From positions 2,356,001 through 2,420,000 of the forward strand of contig BCIA01000003.1 of assembly GCA_001599815.1 (NCBI GenBank): DNA of 64,000 nt, written 5' to 3'. The notes under the pieces were generated by a model that was given only the letters and a program-made list of their open reading frames with translations, did not search any database and was not told the DNA's origin. A program made the translations under genes and the position numbers. Shown here in pieces: positions 48,656 through 60,321 of the stretch. Each line of letters begins with the position of its first letter. Positions within the stretch are counted from its first letter, which is position 1. This DNA comes from Furcasterigmium furcatum (lineage: Eukaryota; Ascomycota; Sordariomycetes; Glomerellales; Plectosphaerellaceae).

Positions 48656-50131
48656 ATGGCAGCAGCGACACCAGACTGGACGCCAGACTCGTGGCGCTCA
48701 AAGCCCATCAAGCAGGCGCCTCCTTACCCTGACCAGGCGGCCGTGAACAAGTCCACGGCCGAGCTCTCTAGACTGCCGCCAATTGTCCATCCCAAGGAGA
48801 TCGTCGCTCTGAAGCAGCATCTCCGGGATGTGGCCCGCGGCGAGGCCTTCCTGCTCCAGGGCGGCGACTGCGCAGAGCTGTTCTCCTACTGCGAGCAGAA
48901 TGCCATCGAGTCCAAGATCAAGCTCCTGCTGCAGATGAGCTTGGTCCTCGTCTGGGGTGCCGACAAGAAGGTCGTGCGAATCGGGCGCATGGCCGGCCAG
49001 TATGCGAAGCCCAGGTCGAGCCCGACAGAGATGGTCAACGGAAGGGAGCTGCCTTCCTTCAGAGGCGATATTCTGAATGGCTTCGACGTCGAAGAGAGGG
49101 ACATTGACCCTCAGAGGCTCGTGAAGTAGGTCATCGGCAAGATCCTGTCCAGCTAGAGTGAGTCACTGACGCTCAACAGAGCCTACCACCACTCCTCAGC
49201 AACCCTCAACTACATCAGGGCTTCCCTCAGCTCCGGAATCGCCGACCTTCACAGGCCGCTTGACTGGGGCCTGGGCCACGTTCGCGACCCAGAGCTCAGG
49301 CGCAAGTACTCCGAGGCTGTTCATTCTCTGACGGATATGCTGCGCTTCCTGCACACCATCGGCGCGGACAAGAGCCACAAGCTCGACACGGTCGACCTCT
49401 TCACTAGCCACGAAGGCCTGCTCCTCGAGTACGAGCAGGCCCTGACGAGGCTCCTCGAGACTCCCATCCCCCAGGAATCGGCCCCTTCCCTCGACCGCAC
49501 GGCCCCCCTTCCCACGCGCAAGGAGTACTACAACACATCCGCCCACTTCCTCTGGATCGGCGACCGCACCCGCCAGATCGACCACGCCCACGTCGAGTTC
49601 TTCCGCGGCATCGCCAACCCCATCGGTATCAAGGTCGGCCCGACAACTCCCGTCTCGGATCTCCTCGAGCTCCTCCGCACGCTTAACCCCTCGTGCGAGC
49701 CGGGCAAGATCACCCTCATCACGCGCTACGGCGCCTCCAAGGTCCGCGGGCTGCTGCCCGCGCACATCCGCGCCGTCGAGGACAGCGAGTACCGCCGCTG
49801 CGTCGTCTGGCAGTGCGACCCGATGCACGGCAACACCGTCTCCGTCGCGGGCGGCGTCAAGACGCGCAAGTTCAAGGACATCTTCGAGGAGCTGCAGGAG
49901 ACGCTGCGCATCCACAAGGAGGAGGGCAGCTACCTCGGCGGCGTGCACCTCGAGCTCACGGGCGACGCGGTCACGGAGTGCCTCGGCGGCAGCGAGAACC
50001 TGGATGAGGATGACCTGTCGACGAACTACACGAGTTTCTGCGACCCCAGACTGAATGAGAAGCAGGCCTTGGAGCTGGCCTTTTTGATCGCGGATCATTA
50101 TCGGAGTGAGAGGCGGCCGGTGGTGCTTTGA
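48656..50131 (+). CDS. Class II 3-deoxy-D-arabino-heptulosonate 7-phosphate (DAHP) synthase
   Basis: First step of the shikimate pathway: phosphoenolpyruvate plus erythrose 4-phosphate to DAHP. Two exons, 48656..49125 and 49180..50131, give 473 residues, normal for the plant-like class II enzyme. The ATG at 48656 gives MAAATPDWTPDSWRSKP, the usual family N-terminus. Hallmarks: FLLQGGDCAELF (metal-binding Cys), KKVVRIGRMAGQYAKPRSSP, RGDILNGF, SHEGLLLEYE, GIKVGPTTP, ITRYGASKVR, CDPMHGNT and GGVHLELTGDAVTECLGG near the end. The intron leaves AA|A GCC (Lys-Ala). In Neurospora this class is the tryptophan-sensitive isozyme; that regulation is not visible here. Genes for later shikimate steps are not adjacent. 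Confidence 0.95.
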
Positions 50132-50701
50132 GGCTCGAGGGTTCGGGGTCTTGGACATACAAAAGATATAGGGTACTTTGTGGGTTGGAAAGGACAAAAG
50201 TATTGCATCTTGACTTGGTTGTTGAGAGAAGAGGGTTGCTTGATTGAGCTGCTCATAGCGAGTGCTCGATAGCCCAGGGATCTTGACTCATTACAGGCAG
50301 AGAGCAGCTCATATGCGATCTCTAAACACCTCGAAGTTGTCTCTTTCGCCTCATTTTCCCTCGGCTTCGTATCCTCCAGTTTGTTCCGTCTTACCATGAC
50401 AATGACACGGAACCTCACCGGCTCACCGAGTTGACTTCACCCCCTAAAAGTTTAGCGCCCAAGATGCCCGAGACAGGAGCTGGGCGTCGGCGGGTATCAG
50501 CGGGACAGGGGTTGGCGATAAGGTGCGGGGTCCCCGCGTTCAGTTTGGAGGTAGCGGAGGGCACCGAGGCTCTCCTTGGGTTCGATAACACTCTCTCCCT
50601 TGTACAACAACAGTCTTTGGAACATTCAAGCGGGCACGGCACCTATACTACATCCCGTAAACACCTTGTAAAGATTCATTCTATATATAACCTTCGTGAT
50701 T
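50132..50701. promoter_or_regulatory. intergenic region DAHP synthase / amidase
   Basis: Promoter side of the amidase gene. A TATATATA-like run at 50682-50689 lies only about 15 bases before the chosen amidase ATG, so it is more likely leader sequence or incidental than the TATA box. Confidence 0.35.
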
Positions 50702-52511
50702 ATGGTGTTCTTACTCGACTACCTCCAGCATAAACGTGACTGGTATGTCATCTTGGGATCCTTATCAATACCTAGACCGCCAGACTCTCACTTACACCAA
50801 CAAGCCAGTTCAAGCAGACAGAGCGTGCTCAGAGAATCCGCTCCCTCACCGCCTACCATGGGCCCTTTTCCGTGCTGGACCGCGAGATCGTCAGCAAGCC
50901 CATCGAGGACCTCGTCCAGGATGTCCAGAAAACCGTCGTCGAGCCCCTCGATGTCCTGAGGACGTACGGCAAGGTCGCCCTCAAGGCCCACGAGAAGACC
51001 AACTGCCTCACGGAGATCATGCTCCCCTCGGCCGAGACCTGGCTCTCCGACGGCTCCATCAACCTCAAGGGCCCGCTTGCCGGCATCCCCGTCTCGCTCA
51101 AGGACACCATGATCGTGCAGGGCTACGACACCACCGTCGGGTTCTCCAGCTTCGTTGGCAACAAGGCCCCCGCCGACGGCCCCGTCGTGCGCCTCCTCAA
51201 GGACGCCGGCGCCGTCCCCTACGTCAAAACCAACCTCCCCACTACCCTTCTCTCCTTCGAGTCCACAAACGACGTCTGGGGACGCTCGACCAACCCGCAC
51301 AACCCCAAGTACACCCCCGGCGGCTCCACCGGGGGCGAGTCCGCCCTGCTTGCCATGGGCGGCCGCATCGGTATCGGCTCCGACGTGGCCGGCAGCGTCC
51401 GCGTCCCCGCGCACTTCGCCGGCTGCTACTCCCTCCGCTGCTCCACTGGCCGCTGGCCCAAGATGGGCTTCATGACCAGCATGCCCGGCCAGGAGGGCGT
51501 CCCCAGCGTCTACAGCCCCATGGCGCGCACCCTCAACGACCTCACGTACTTCACCCGCGCCGTCGTCAAGATGCGCCCCTGGGAGTACTGCTACACCGTC
51601 CACCCGCTCGCATGGCGCGACGACGTCGAGGCCGAGTGGCTCTCCCCCAAGAAGCGCCTCCGCGTCGGCGTCATGCGGACCGACGGCGTCGTCGACCCCA
51701 GCCCGGCGTGCGCCCGCGCCCTGGGGCTCGTGGAGAGCGCCCTCCGCCGCGAGGGGCACGAGATCGTGGAGCTGGCCGGTACGCCCTCGGCGTACGAGGC
51801 TCTCCGGGTCGCGAGCCTCGCGCTCAACGCCGACGGGACGGCCATGTTCAGCTCGTTCATGCGGTGGGGGGAGCGGAACGACCCCGGCGCCGCGCAGATG
51901 CGGTTCTACATGACCCTCCCCGCGCCGCTGCGGTGGCTGTACTACGCCTGGGTGCGGTACGTGCGGCGCGACGCCGTCTGGGCCGGGCTGCTGCGGGACT
52001 GGCGGCCGCTGAGCGCGTTCGAGCAGTGGAAGACGGTGGCGAGGCGGGAGGCGATCAAGCGCGAGTGGTTCGACTGGTGGGACGGCGCGGGCGTGGACGT
52101 GCTGATCGCGCCGCCGAACGCGACGCCCGCGGTGCCGCATGGCGGGATGAAGGACGCGGTGAGCAGCTGCGGGTATACCTTCTTGTTCAACTTAGTGAGT
52201 CTGCCCCTGCTGCGGGCATTGGGCACCTAGTGAAGCTGACCATGGCGTAGCTCGACTGGACGGCGGGTGTGCTGCCCGTGACGCATGTGGACAAGGCGCT
52301 GGATCAGCTGCCGGAGGGATTCGATGTCAGGAAGCTGAATGGGGTTGCGAAGGGGGCGTATAAGCATTACGATGCGGACGACATGCACGGGCTTCCTGTA
52401 GGTGTTCAGGTCGTGGGACGGAGACTCGAAGAGGAGAAGGTCCTGTCGATCATGAAGAGAGTCGAGGATGCCCTGGGGGAGCAGAAGTACCGGCTTCTTG
52501 AGATTGACTGA
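50702..52511 (+). CDS. Amidase (amidase-signature family, fatty-acid-amide-hydrolase-like)
   Basis: Hydrolyses a C-N amide bond; substrate unknown. Exons 50702..50742, 50805..52194 and 52251..52511 give 563 residues. The first exon (MVFLLDYLQHKRD...) matches the DY-x2-HK-x2-C-x2-KQ-x-ER pattern that precedes the domain in relatives; its acceptor is AAG rather than CAG, so the N-terminus is slightly less sure. The Ser-cisSer-Lys triad appears intact: Lys in GIPVSLKDTM, cis-Ser in PGGSTGGESA, nucleophile Ser in GSDVAGSVRVPA. The glycine-rich signature continues to HFAGCYSLR, and the C-terminal MHGLPVGVQVVGRRLEEEKVL block is typical of eukaryotic members. No signal peptide. Third positions are strongly G/C-biased throughout. 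Confidence 0.9.
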
Positions 52512-52945
52512 GTCCGGGGTCTTGATCTCTAGTTCTCTGCAGCCCAGCACACAGCACGTTTACTTGGTTCCTAGCATACTAGTACAATACCCATATTCTC
52601 TGTCCCCAATGAAACGAGCTCTGCCGCTTTAGCAACTTGGATTATTTGCCAGTGATCCATGACAGACGGAAGATCCCGCGGGTACGTCGGCATCCGTCCT
52701 CGTGCTGAGGAGTCGCAGTCATCTTGGCTGTTGTACGTCGTCCATTCATCACTTACACGCCAGGTCCGATCTCGGCCCTCAGCTCCAGCGACGCCATCTC
52801 CACACGACGCAACCCCGACGCAACTCAGACCAGTATGACCAGCTTATAAGTAATCGCCATTGTCTTTCATTCGTCTTGACATTCCAGAGCTTCTCTTCTT
52901 CACAAACCGCCCGATTTTCATAAGCCCTCGGACACATCATCCACC
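52512..52945. promoter_or_regulatory. intergenic region amidase / methyltransferase
   Basis: Leader and promoter of the methyltransferase gene, including a CT-rich stretch just before its ATG. Nothing else is seen. Confidence 0.35.
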
Positions 52946-53939
52946 ATGGCCGCCCAAAAGAAAGACAACTGGTCTTCGGAGGTATGTCCACGTCCCGCCA
53001 ACCCTTCCCCCTCCCAACTTACACGGCAACCATCGGCTCACCACCACCACAAAGGAATACCAACACTCCGCAGCCTTCGTGCCCAAGCTCGCGACAAAGG
53101 TCGTCCAGTGGCTCGACATCCAGAAGGACGACCACATCCTCGACATCGGCTGCGGCGATGGCGTCCTCGACGTCGAGTTCGGCCGCGTCTTGGCCGAGGG
53201 ATCCGGCTCCCTCCACGGCGTGGACTCGTCCCCTGCCATGATCGACGCAGCGAGGAAGGCCGTGGGAGACGCCGGGCTGCAGAAGTGCACATTTGACGGT
53301 AAGTTTTCCCCTTTGGTGCGCTTACTACATAAGTCGTTTCTTGAGCACTCGGGAGGGTGGAATATAGACTGATGTCAATTCCTAGTCGTCGACGCGAAGG
53401 CTATTAATCCCCAGTCCCTGTCCACCTTCAACAAGGTCTTCTCCAACGCCGCCATGCACTGGATCCTCAAGCCTGATTCGGCAGCCAAGTACTTCACCTC
53501 TGTTCGCGAGGTCCTCACCCCGGGCGGCACCTTGGTATTCGAGATGGGCGGCCTCGGAAACGTTGCCGAGATGCGTGCGGCCCTGCACCTGGCAACGGAG
53601 CGGCAGGTCGGGCTCGAGAAGGCACGAGCAGCGGACCCGTGGTTCTTCCCCGACGAGAACTGGATGAAGCGGGTGCTGGAGGAGGAGGTTGGCGGGTGGA
53701 AGGTCGACCGGGTCGAGCGGGAGTGGCGGCCCACGGCGGCTGGAAAGGGCGGCGTCGAGGGCTGGGTGCGTTTGATGGGCAAGGCGTTCTTGGATGTCGT
53801 TGAGGCGGAGAAAGGAAAGGAGGGCGTCGAGGCTGCGGTGAGAGAGGTGGCGGACGCATTGGAGTTTGTGTGCGATGATGGGAGCGGCGGGCAGATGATC
53901 TCGTATGTGAGGCTGAGGTGCCAGGCAACGAAGATATAG
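52946..53939 (+). CDS. Class I SAM-dependent methyltransferase (trans-aconitate methyltransferase-like)
   Basis: Three exons, 52946..52981, 53055..53298 and 53386..53939, give 277 residues. The short first exon encodes MAAQKKDNWSSE. Motif I for S-adenosylmethionine is HILDIGCGDGVLD, with the acidic ribose-binding residue in LHGVDSSPAMID; the later NAAMHWILKP and LTPGGTLVFEMGG strands are those of the Tam/UbiE-like group. The substrate is not deducible; the NAAMHW motif is shared with trans-aconitate methyltransferases. No membrane segment or targeting signal is apparent. It is co-oriented with the amidase upstream and converges with thioredoxin reductase, only 203 bases away. Confidence 0.88.
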
Positions 53940-54142
53940 ATATCATCCAAGTCCATAGGGTGGAAGATTCCACGAGTCAACGAGCAAGAAACCTACCTAG
54001 GCCTTGCAATCATAACGATATTCTTGATGCTGCTCATGTAACTTGATCTATTCTTTTGATTCATCGTTTATATGAACGGCTATATGTCTCGCTATCATGC
54101 ACTTGTTTTTCATGAACCGCTCATCTAGAGGTGCGAATCGAG

Positions 54143-55353
54143 TCATTTGGCAGCCCCGTTCGCGTGGTCCTCCATCTCGGAGAGGTACTTCTCAGCATCG
54201 AGCGCAGCCTGGCAGCCAGAGCCTGAGAAAAGTCAGCAAAATGTCCACACACAGAATCACGGAATACTTCTACATACCGGCACTCGTGATGGCCTGACGG
54301 TAGCGCTTATCCTGCACGTCGCCGGCCGCGAAAACACCCTCAATGTTCGTCAGGGGCGAGCCGGGCTTGGTGACGACGTATCCCTCATCGTCCGTCTCGA
54401 GCTGGCCCTTGACGAGGCTGGTGGCCGGGTCGTGGCCGATGGCGTAGAAGAGGCCGCAGGCGGCGAGCTCCTCGCGCTTGCCGTTGGTGGTGTCCTCGAC
54501 GACGAGGGCGGACATGAGGCCGCTGTCGTTGCCCTTGACCTCCTTGGCGGCGGAGTTGTAGCGCACGGTGACCTTGGGGTGGCTCAGGAGGCGCTTGGCC
54601 ATGATCGCAGAGGCGCGGAGGACGTCGCGGCGGACGAGGACGGTGACGTGGCTGCCGTACTTTGTGAGGAAGAGGGCCTCCTCCGCAGCGGAGTCGCCGC
54701 CGCCGACGACGACGAGGTGCTTCTCGCGGAAGATGGGGACGGCGCCGTCGCAGACCGCACAGGCGGAGATGCCGTTCATCCAGTACTTGTCCTCGCCGGG
54801 GATGCCGAGGCGGCGGGCGGAAGCGCCGGTTGCGAGGATGATGGCGTCGGCGGTGTGCGTCTCATCGGGGGACCACTCGAGGGAGTAGCGGAAGGGGCGG
54901 GCGGAGAGGTCGAGGGTAGCGACGGTCTCGGAGACGATCTGGGTGCCGAAGCGCTCGGACTGGGCGCGCATCTTGTCCATGAGCTCCTGGCCCATGATGC
55001 CGTCGGGGAAGCCGGGGAAGTTCTCGACGTCGGTCGTGGTGGTGAGCTGGCCGCCGGCAGCGATGCCGTTGGCGAGGAAGCCCTCGTAGAGGACGGCTGG
55101 AGGGCTGTCAGTGGGAGTCTTTCTCTCGAGAGGAGGAGGGATCGGGGAGACGTACGCTTCAGCTCAGCGCGCGCCAGGTAGACGGCGGCGGTATGGGCCG
55201 CGGGCCCAGAGCCGATAACTTTGGTTCTCTGTCAGCATCCTGTCGCAACGTAACTTGTCTCGTGCAGCGCGACTTTTGCCTGGGAGGACAGGACAGATCG
55301 CGCCCAGATACGACGAGGAGTGGTGCCCACGTACTAACAACCTTGGAATGCAT
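54143..55353 (-). CDS. trr1: Thioredoxin reductase (NADPH), cytosolic low-Mr type
   Basis: FAD enzyme that reduces thioredoxin. Four exons, 55353..55335 (19 nt), 55218..55156, 55096..54278 and 54222..54143, give 326 residues, the standard fungal/bacterial-type length. The splice of the 19-nt first exon yields MHSKVVIIGSGPAAHTA, the conserved FAD site. Also visible are GGQLTTTTDVENFPGF, the redox-active ISACAVCDGA (Cys-x2-Cys), the NADPH-binding VVGGGDSAAEEA, and GVFAAGDVQDKRYRQA followed by the last exon SGCQAALDAEKYL. Without the tiny first exon and the last 80-nt exon both ends of the protein would be lost. It is divergent from the metallo-hydrolase gene at 55939. Confidence 0.97.
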
Positions 55354-55938
55354 CTTCCTTGCTCCTACGCCGAGGTCGACGGGCTTCGCAGTGTTGTTTC
55401 TAAAAGTAGTCGCCGCAGCAGCAACTGAGAGACCGCCAACACCCGAGCGCAGGGTTCGCCGGAACGTCGAGGAAAACAGCTTCGCTGGAGTCGCGCTTCG
55501 TCGCCCACGCCGTTAAGTGCGCGTGGGAATGGCCGGAGGCGAGGTGAAGAGAAAGAAGAGGAATAGGGCGTTCGAGACTGGCGCGGGTTGAAATTGCTGG
55601 ATCGATCTGGTCCGGGCACGCGGGCAGGGGTTGATTAAATGTCTAGGGAGTCAGTCGAGATCTGGCGTGGAGGGGAACAATTCAAATGCCCCGCGGTCGG
55701 CCGATCGCCCTGGCAGATTCCATCGCTCGCCCGTGGTGGGGTTCAGGTTTTTAGGGGACCTTGCCCCTCACTGAGCCTGCCACTCCAGCTGAATAATCCC
55801 TTCTGACTCCCTGCAATTGCCGTCAAGCTCAACTTGATTATTCATGCACCCAGAGTCTTCCAAATACCTAGTTCCTCACCACCATCTCACTATACCATCT
55901 CGTTAGGCCATTGACTCGTCGAGGAATTTGTCATAGCA
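55354..55938. promoter_or_regulatory. divergent intergenic region thioredoxin reductase / metallo-hydrolase
   Basis: About 0.6 kb shared by two divergent promoters. I did not find a convincing Yap1 or Skn7 site by eye. Confidence 0.35.
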
Positions 55939-56996
55939 ATGTGCGGATCCTCGAGACCACGAGACGCTGCCAGACTTCCCAACGACCCAAGGACACCCGC
56001 TTTCACCTGCCAGAGACTCAACCGGACAACATTTGTCCTGGAAGAGGATGATAAATGGGGAGAAAAACCCCTGATATACGCCAAACTCTTCCCACATACC
56101 ATTGTGCTGATAGACACCGGCTGCGGTGGTGCCACCCAGACTCCCGGGATCGAAGGCACACTGAAGACGTTTCTCGAAACGGTGCCTGTGGCTGACAACT
56201 ACGACGAGCCCCTGAACCCGGGAGGACTAAGGACTTACACCCTCATTTGCTCACACTGCCACTATGACCATATCGGTACGTGATGTAGCGGGACCTGCAC
56301 AGGCCGAACTCGTTCTCATCCGTTGTAGGAGGCATCGCCGAGTTTGCTGGTACCGACGGGCTCAGCATCTGGGCCAGTGCCCTGGGCAAAGACTTGATCC
56401 AGGACGCAAAACACTTCCCCATTTCCTCATTGTGTTATTACATCGGCATGGGGGTTCCCGTGTATCAAGTTACCGATTGGGCGGATGACGGACAGATCTT
56501 GACCAGCAGCGATGGAAGCAACTTACATCTCGCCATGTATCAAGCCCCTGGACACACGCCGGATGAGCTGGCCGTGTGGGACCCCGAGGAACGGTTCCTC
56601 TATGTCGGAGACACGACGTACGAGAATGGGCCAACATTGTTCCCAAATGGGGGCAGTGTTCTGCAGTATCGGGCTTCGATCGAGAACCTGCTCAATCTTG
56701 TCAAAGGTTGGAACGCAGAAGGAGGGGAGCGAGTGAAGATCGCCTGCGGCCACAACACCAAGAATGCTGACGCTGAATCTCTGCTGGAAGAAGTCAGCTC
56801 GTTCCTGGGCTGTGTGATGAGGTCCGAGACTCGGGGTATTGACCAGACTGAGGAGAAATATGGCTGGGCGGGGGGCGAATCGGTTCTCGAGTTCCGACAG
56901 GAAAGATCCAAGCACGGCGTCTATTTCCAGGGGCTGAAGACGATATTTGAAGAAGCCGGCATTAGTCGGTCAAAATGCCCTTGGCCGTCAACATAA
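55939..56996 (+). CDS. Metallo-beta-lactamase-fold hydrolase
   Basis: Two exons, 55939..56275 and 56329..56996, give 334 residues; the splice falls inside the metal motif and restores SHCHYDHIGGIAEF. The His-x-His-x-Asp-His signature (HCHYDH) plus the later metal ligands in APGHTPDELAVWD and LYVGDTTYENGPT and the final His in ACGHNTKNAD fit a di-zinc hydrolase of the glyoxalase II/lactonase-like group. An upstream strand LFPHTIVLIDTGCGG is the fold's usual first core element. No signal peptide, so likely cytosolic. The substrate is unknown: lactonase, thioesterase or ring-cleaving roles are all possible for this group. Confidence 0.88.
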
Positions 56997-57259
56997 TCAG
57001 GATTCGTTCTCTTCAAGAGAGTATGCATGGCCAACCAGAGCGACATCCATCAGGTTTCCGTCTTCCCTTTGCTCTGCAGCACCTATTGACCAGAACCCAT
57101 GGCGACCATGGCAATCGGTCTAAAATACATTCAAAGCTTCGTTGATTTCCTCCACGTTACGATGGATTCGCTGAATGGGTAAGAATTGCGGCCGTTATAG
57201 ATTCGGATAATGCGTCTGCACAATATAGGATTTGCTTGCGAAGAAAATTCAACAACAAG

Positions 57260-57364
57260 GCAAGGTGGCCGAGTGGTCTAAGGCGCTAGTTTCAGGCTAT
57301 GTAGCTTAGCTACAACATCCCCTACTAGTGGGAAACCGCGCGAGTTCGAATCTCGTCCTTGTCA
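57260..57364 (+). tRNA. tRNA-Leu (anticodon CAG), with intron
   Basis: The acceptor stem GGCAAGG pairs with CCTTGTC (one G-U), with discriminator A. The D arm is GGCCGAGTGGTCTAAGGC. The anticodon stem CTAGT/ACTAG encloses the loop TT-CAG-G, with a 26-nt intron after position 37. A class II variable arm (TGGGAAACCGC) and T arm with GTTCGAATC complete the fold. Confidence 0.95.
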
Positions 57365-57368
57365 GTTA

Positions 57369-57374
57369 TTTTTT
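57369..57374 (+). terminator. RNA polymerase III T6 terminator of tRNA-Leu
   Basis: Six T residues 4 nt past the discriminator base, followed shortly by a further T5 run. Confidence 0.85.
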
Positions 57375-57661
57375 GTCTTTTTCCTCCTTCACAGGAAACA
57401 TCCTTTTTGTGTGGGCCAGTTCCATGGGCTTTCATGTCTGAGACTTTTTTTTTCATTAGGCGTGGGAGTACTGGTTTCGAGAGGAGAGGCATGGAGCCCA
57501 TTAGAATCACCACTGAACTGGTCTCCCTCTTGCATACTCTACCTCCTCTGTTCAGATATGTGTCACTGTGCTCGTCATCTGAAGAATAAATAGATCCAAT
57601 GCTTGCTTCATTGTATAACCTACATCAGACTCCCGTGGTCCTTGCCTCCGGCATCTCATCG

Positions 57662-60321
57662 TCACCGCTGCTCTGCCTCGGCGCTCCCGTCCCTCTTCCC
57701 AAACCTCGCCCCAAACCCTCCCAGATCCCGCCTGAAGAACTTCCCGAAATTCTTCAGATTCTCATTCATCGCCTTCTCGGTAGCCCCGAGCCCCGACCCA
57801 GACGCACCCTGCGCTGACGTTCCGGTCTGTCCCAGGTCCCTCGCTGCGCTGAGCAGCTTCTCCCCCAGGCTCGTCGCGTCAAACTTGCCCTGCAGCCCTG
57901 CCATGGCGCTCGCACCGCTCCCTGCCGCCGACAGCGCCGAGCTGGCCGTGTTGATGGAAGCCCCCGCGACACCGCCCACCGAGGGCCCGCCGCCCATGCT
58001 CTGGCTCGCCAGCAGCGGCGTCAGCAGCGGGCTGCTCTGCGCGAGCTTGCCCTCGTTGGCCTTGCTGTCGCGGTGGATCGTGAAGAGCTCCATGAGGTGC
58101 GCCTGGTCCTGCTTGCGCACGCCCTTGAGGTCCAGGATCTTCCGGAAGTTCGTATCCGAGCGATCCGCGATGTGAATGAGGTATGCCTGAACCAGGCCCT
58201 CTGGTGGTGAGGGGCGGACCTGGAGCGTCTTGAGGAGAGGGTCGATGCGGCCCATCGTCTGCGCGACGCGCTTGACGAAGCCTGCCGGGGGAGGATGGGG
58301 TTCTGAGGACTTGTTGTGGAAGGACAGCAGGTTCTCAGACGCCTTGGTCAGGACGTACTTGTCCAGCAACATCTGTAGGAGTTAGTTGATGTTCTCTTGC
58401 TGCGCGAGCTTGATTGAGGCTTACCTGCTCTGCGGCCACCTCGGACACGGGCCTGCATTGGACAATGTTCCCAATGTAAGCCATGGCGAGGTGATCGACC
58501 AGGTTGTCGCAGAATGCCCTGGCGTATTGCTGCTTGACGACAATCGCCAGGATCTCCTCTGCCTTGCCATTGACAGCCTTGAGGACCTCGCCCACGTATG
58601 AGCTCTGGTCACCGACGCTGTCCATGGTGGCCCAGTTCGTGTTGCGCATCTCCCGCCACGCACTCTCGCACGCCTGTTCCACGCTCCGCACCAGCGCCAG
58701 CACGGCTGCGCTGGCAACGCCGAGGAACGCATCAGCCTGAGAAGACAAGTCGACCTTATCCTTGAACTCGGGATCTATCCTCTTCCTGATATTGTCTTCC
58801 AGCTGGTTGGCGTTTGTGGACCAGAAATCGGCCGTATTCAGAACCATAACGATGTCGTGCAGCGAAGGTCCTTGCGGGCCTCCGCGCTGAAGGAAGTTCA
58901 AAAGAACCTGCTGTGCGTACTCGTCCAGATACTTCGCCAGTGTCTTCGCCAGGTCGAACAAGCGCTCGCTCGTCGACAGCTTCGCGCATTGCGACAGGGT
59001 AAGTTTGTAGAAATGGAACAGCTCGATCGCCGAGGGTATCACAGCCTGCGGGGAGAACTCCTCGTCGTCCGCAATCAGAGGCTGGCTGCGGTACTTGGGG
59101 ATCATGGAAGCGAGCTGCCGGTCCTGGCTGTCCACCCAGAGGCTCAGGTACGGCTCGAACGCCGCAGAGATGGACCCGTGGAAATTGGACGCCCGATCGT
59201 CCGCCGAGCTCAGCGTGTCGATACTCGCCCTCGGGCCGTCCGCGAATCGCTTCTCGAGACCGTGCTCGAAATCCAGCGTCTCCTGCAGACAGCTCAGCAG
59301 CAGGTTCACGTCGAGCTTCGGCCCCTCCGTCCGCCGCATGCTCTTCTCCAAGATGCCCTTGAAGTCCTCCCTCGTGCCCTCACAGAACGCCATGGCGAGC
59401 ATCTCATTGACCCTCCAATGAGGCGGGAAGATGGCGGCGTGCTCGTCCTCGTGCGTCTTCAGCATGCGCTTGAACCACGAGTACCTCCTGCCGATATTAT
59501 CCAGACTCCCTGCCTCATCGTTGCCCCTGAACACCTGCCTGTACTCGCGCAGCTCCGTGTTCACGTACCACGTCACCAGCCGCGAGCGCGCATGGTCGCC
59601 CAGGGCATCCATGACATGGCACGCCTCGACGAGCACGCCCTTCCGCCCGGAGATCTCGTCCTTGGCGAACGCCATCTCGAAGTCCTCGCACACCTGCTCC
59701 AGCAGCGTGCGCTGCAGCTCGGCGACGCCCCTGCTCAGGGTGGCGATCTGCTCGATGCTCCTGTAGCTGTTGAAGTGCTTCATGAGCTGCAGCACGGCCT
59801 GCAGAAGGCTGGCACACTCGCGGTACTGCCTCGTCCGCGCGAGGCCGCGGAGCTGCTCGTACGCGGTGGTGAGCATCTGCAGGCGCTTGAGGGCGGTCAT
59901 GCTGAGGGTGAGGTTGCGCTTCGTGCCGTCGAGGCGCTTGATGTCGGCGGTCATGGAGGTGATGTTCTGCTCCGTCTCGATGGCGCGGGAGCGGACGGTT
60001 TCGATCTTGCGGAAGAGCTGGGCGAGCTCGGCCTGGGCGGACTGCATGCGCTCGAGGCTCGAGTCGGAGCCGTAGGCCTGGGCGACCTCGAGGGAGGAGA
60101 TCTCGGCGGAGACGTCATCTTGGTGTTCTCGGAGGGTCTGGGACACGCGGCCGACGGAGGTGACGGTCGAGGGGTGGGAGAAGAGATGGTTGAGGTGGGC
60201 TATCGGGTCATAGTCAACTGAAGCAAGCTGTCAGCTCGGGACTGTTGAGGCGGATGAGGAGCCATTGGAGAGCTTTACCAGTATCGAGAGCCGCCAGGCC
60301 TTCCCCGGGTGCGCCATTCAT
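57662..60321 (-). CDS. vps53: GARP complex subunit VPS53
   Basis: Tethers endosome-derived vesicles at the trans-Golgi together with Vps51, Vps52 and Vps54. Exons 60321..60279, 60217..58425 and 58372..57662 give 848 residues. The start MNGAPGEGLAALDTVDYDPIAHLNHLF joins the first two exons and gives the typical Vps53 N-terminus. Coiled-coil segments occupy about residues 30-130. The diagnostic block DEHAAIFPPHWRVNEMLAMAF with REDFKGILEKSMRR and DVNLLLSCLQETLDFEH follows. The C-terminal CATCHR-like bundle continues into exon 3 (LLDKYVLTKASENLL), after which the last 120 residues are Gly/Ala/Ser-rich and probably disordered. Length fits the fungal family. Confidence 0.95.

Noticed and set aside
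50736..52250. 504- and 450-codon frames overlapping the amidase
   Set aside because: Arg/Pro-rich or Val/Glu-rich shadows of the amidase exon; the true frame carries the Ser-Ser-Lys motifs.
48656..56996. A metabolic cluster (DAHP synthase, amidase, methyltransferase, thioredoxin reductase, metallo-hydrolase)
   Set aside because: No backbone synthase, P450, transporter or cluster regulator is present, and DAHP synthase and thioredoxin reductase look like single-copy housekeeping genes.
58857..60221. 454-codon plus-strand frame
   Set aside because: It is antisense to VPS53 and Leu/Arg/His-rich with no motif.
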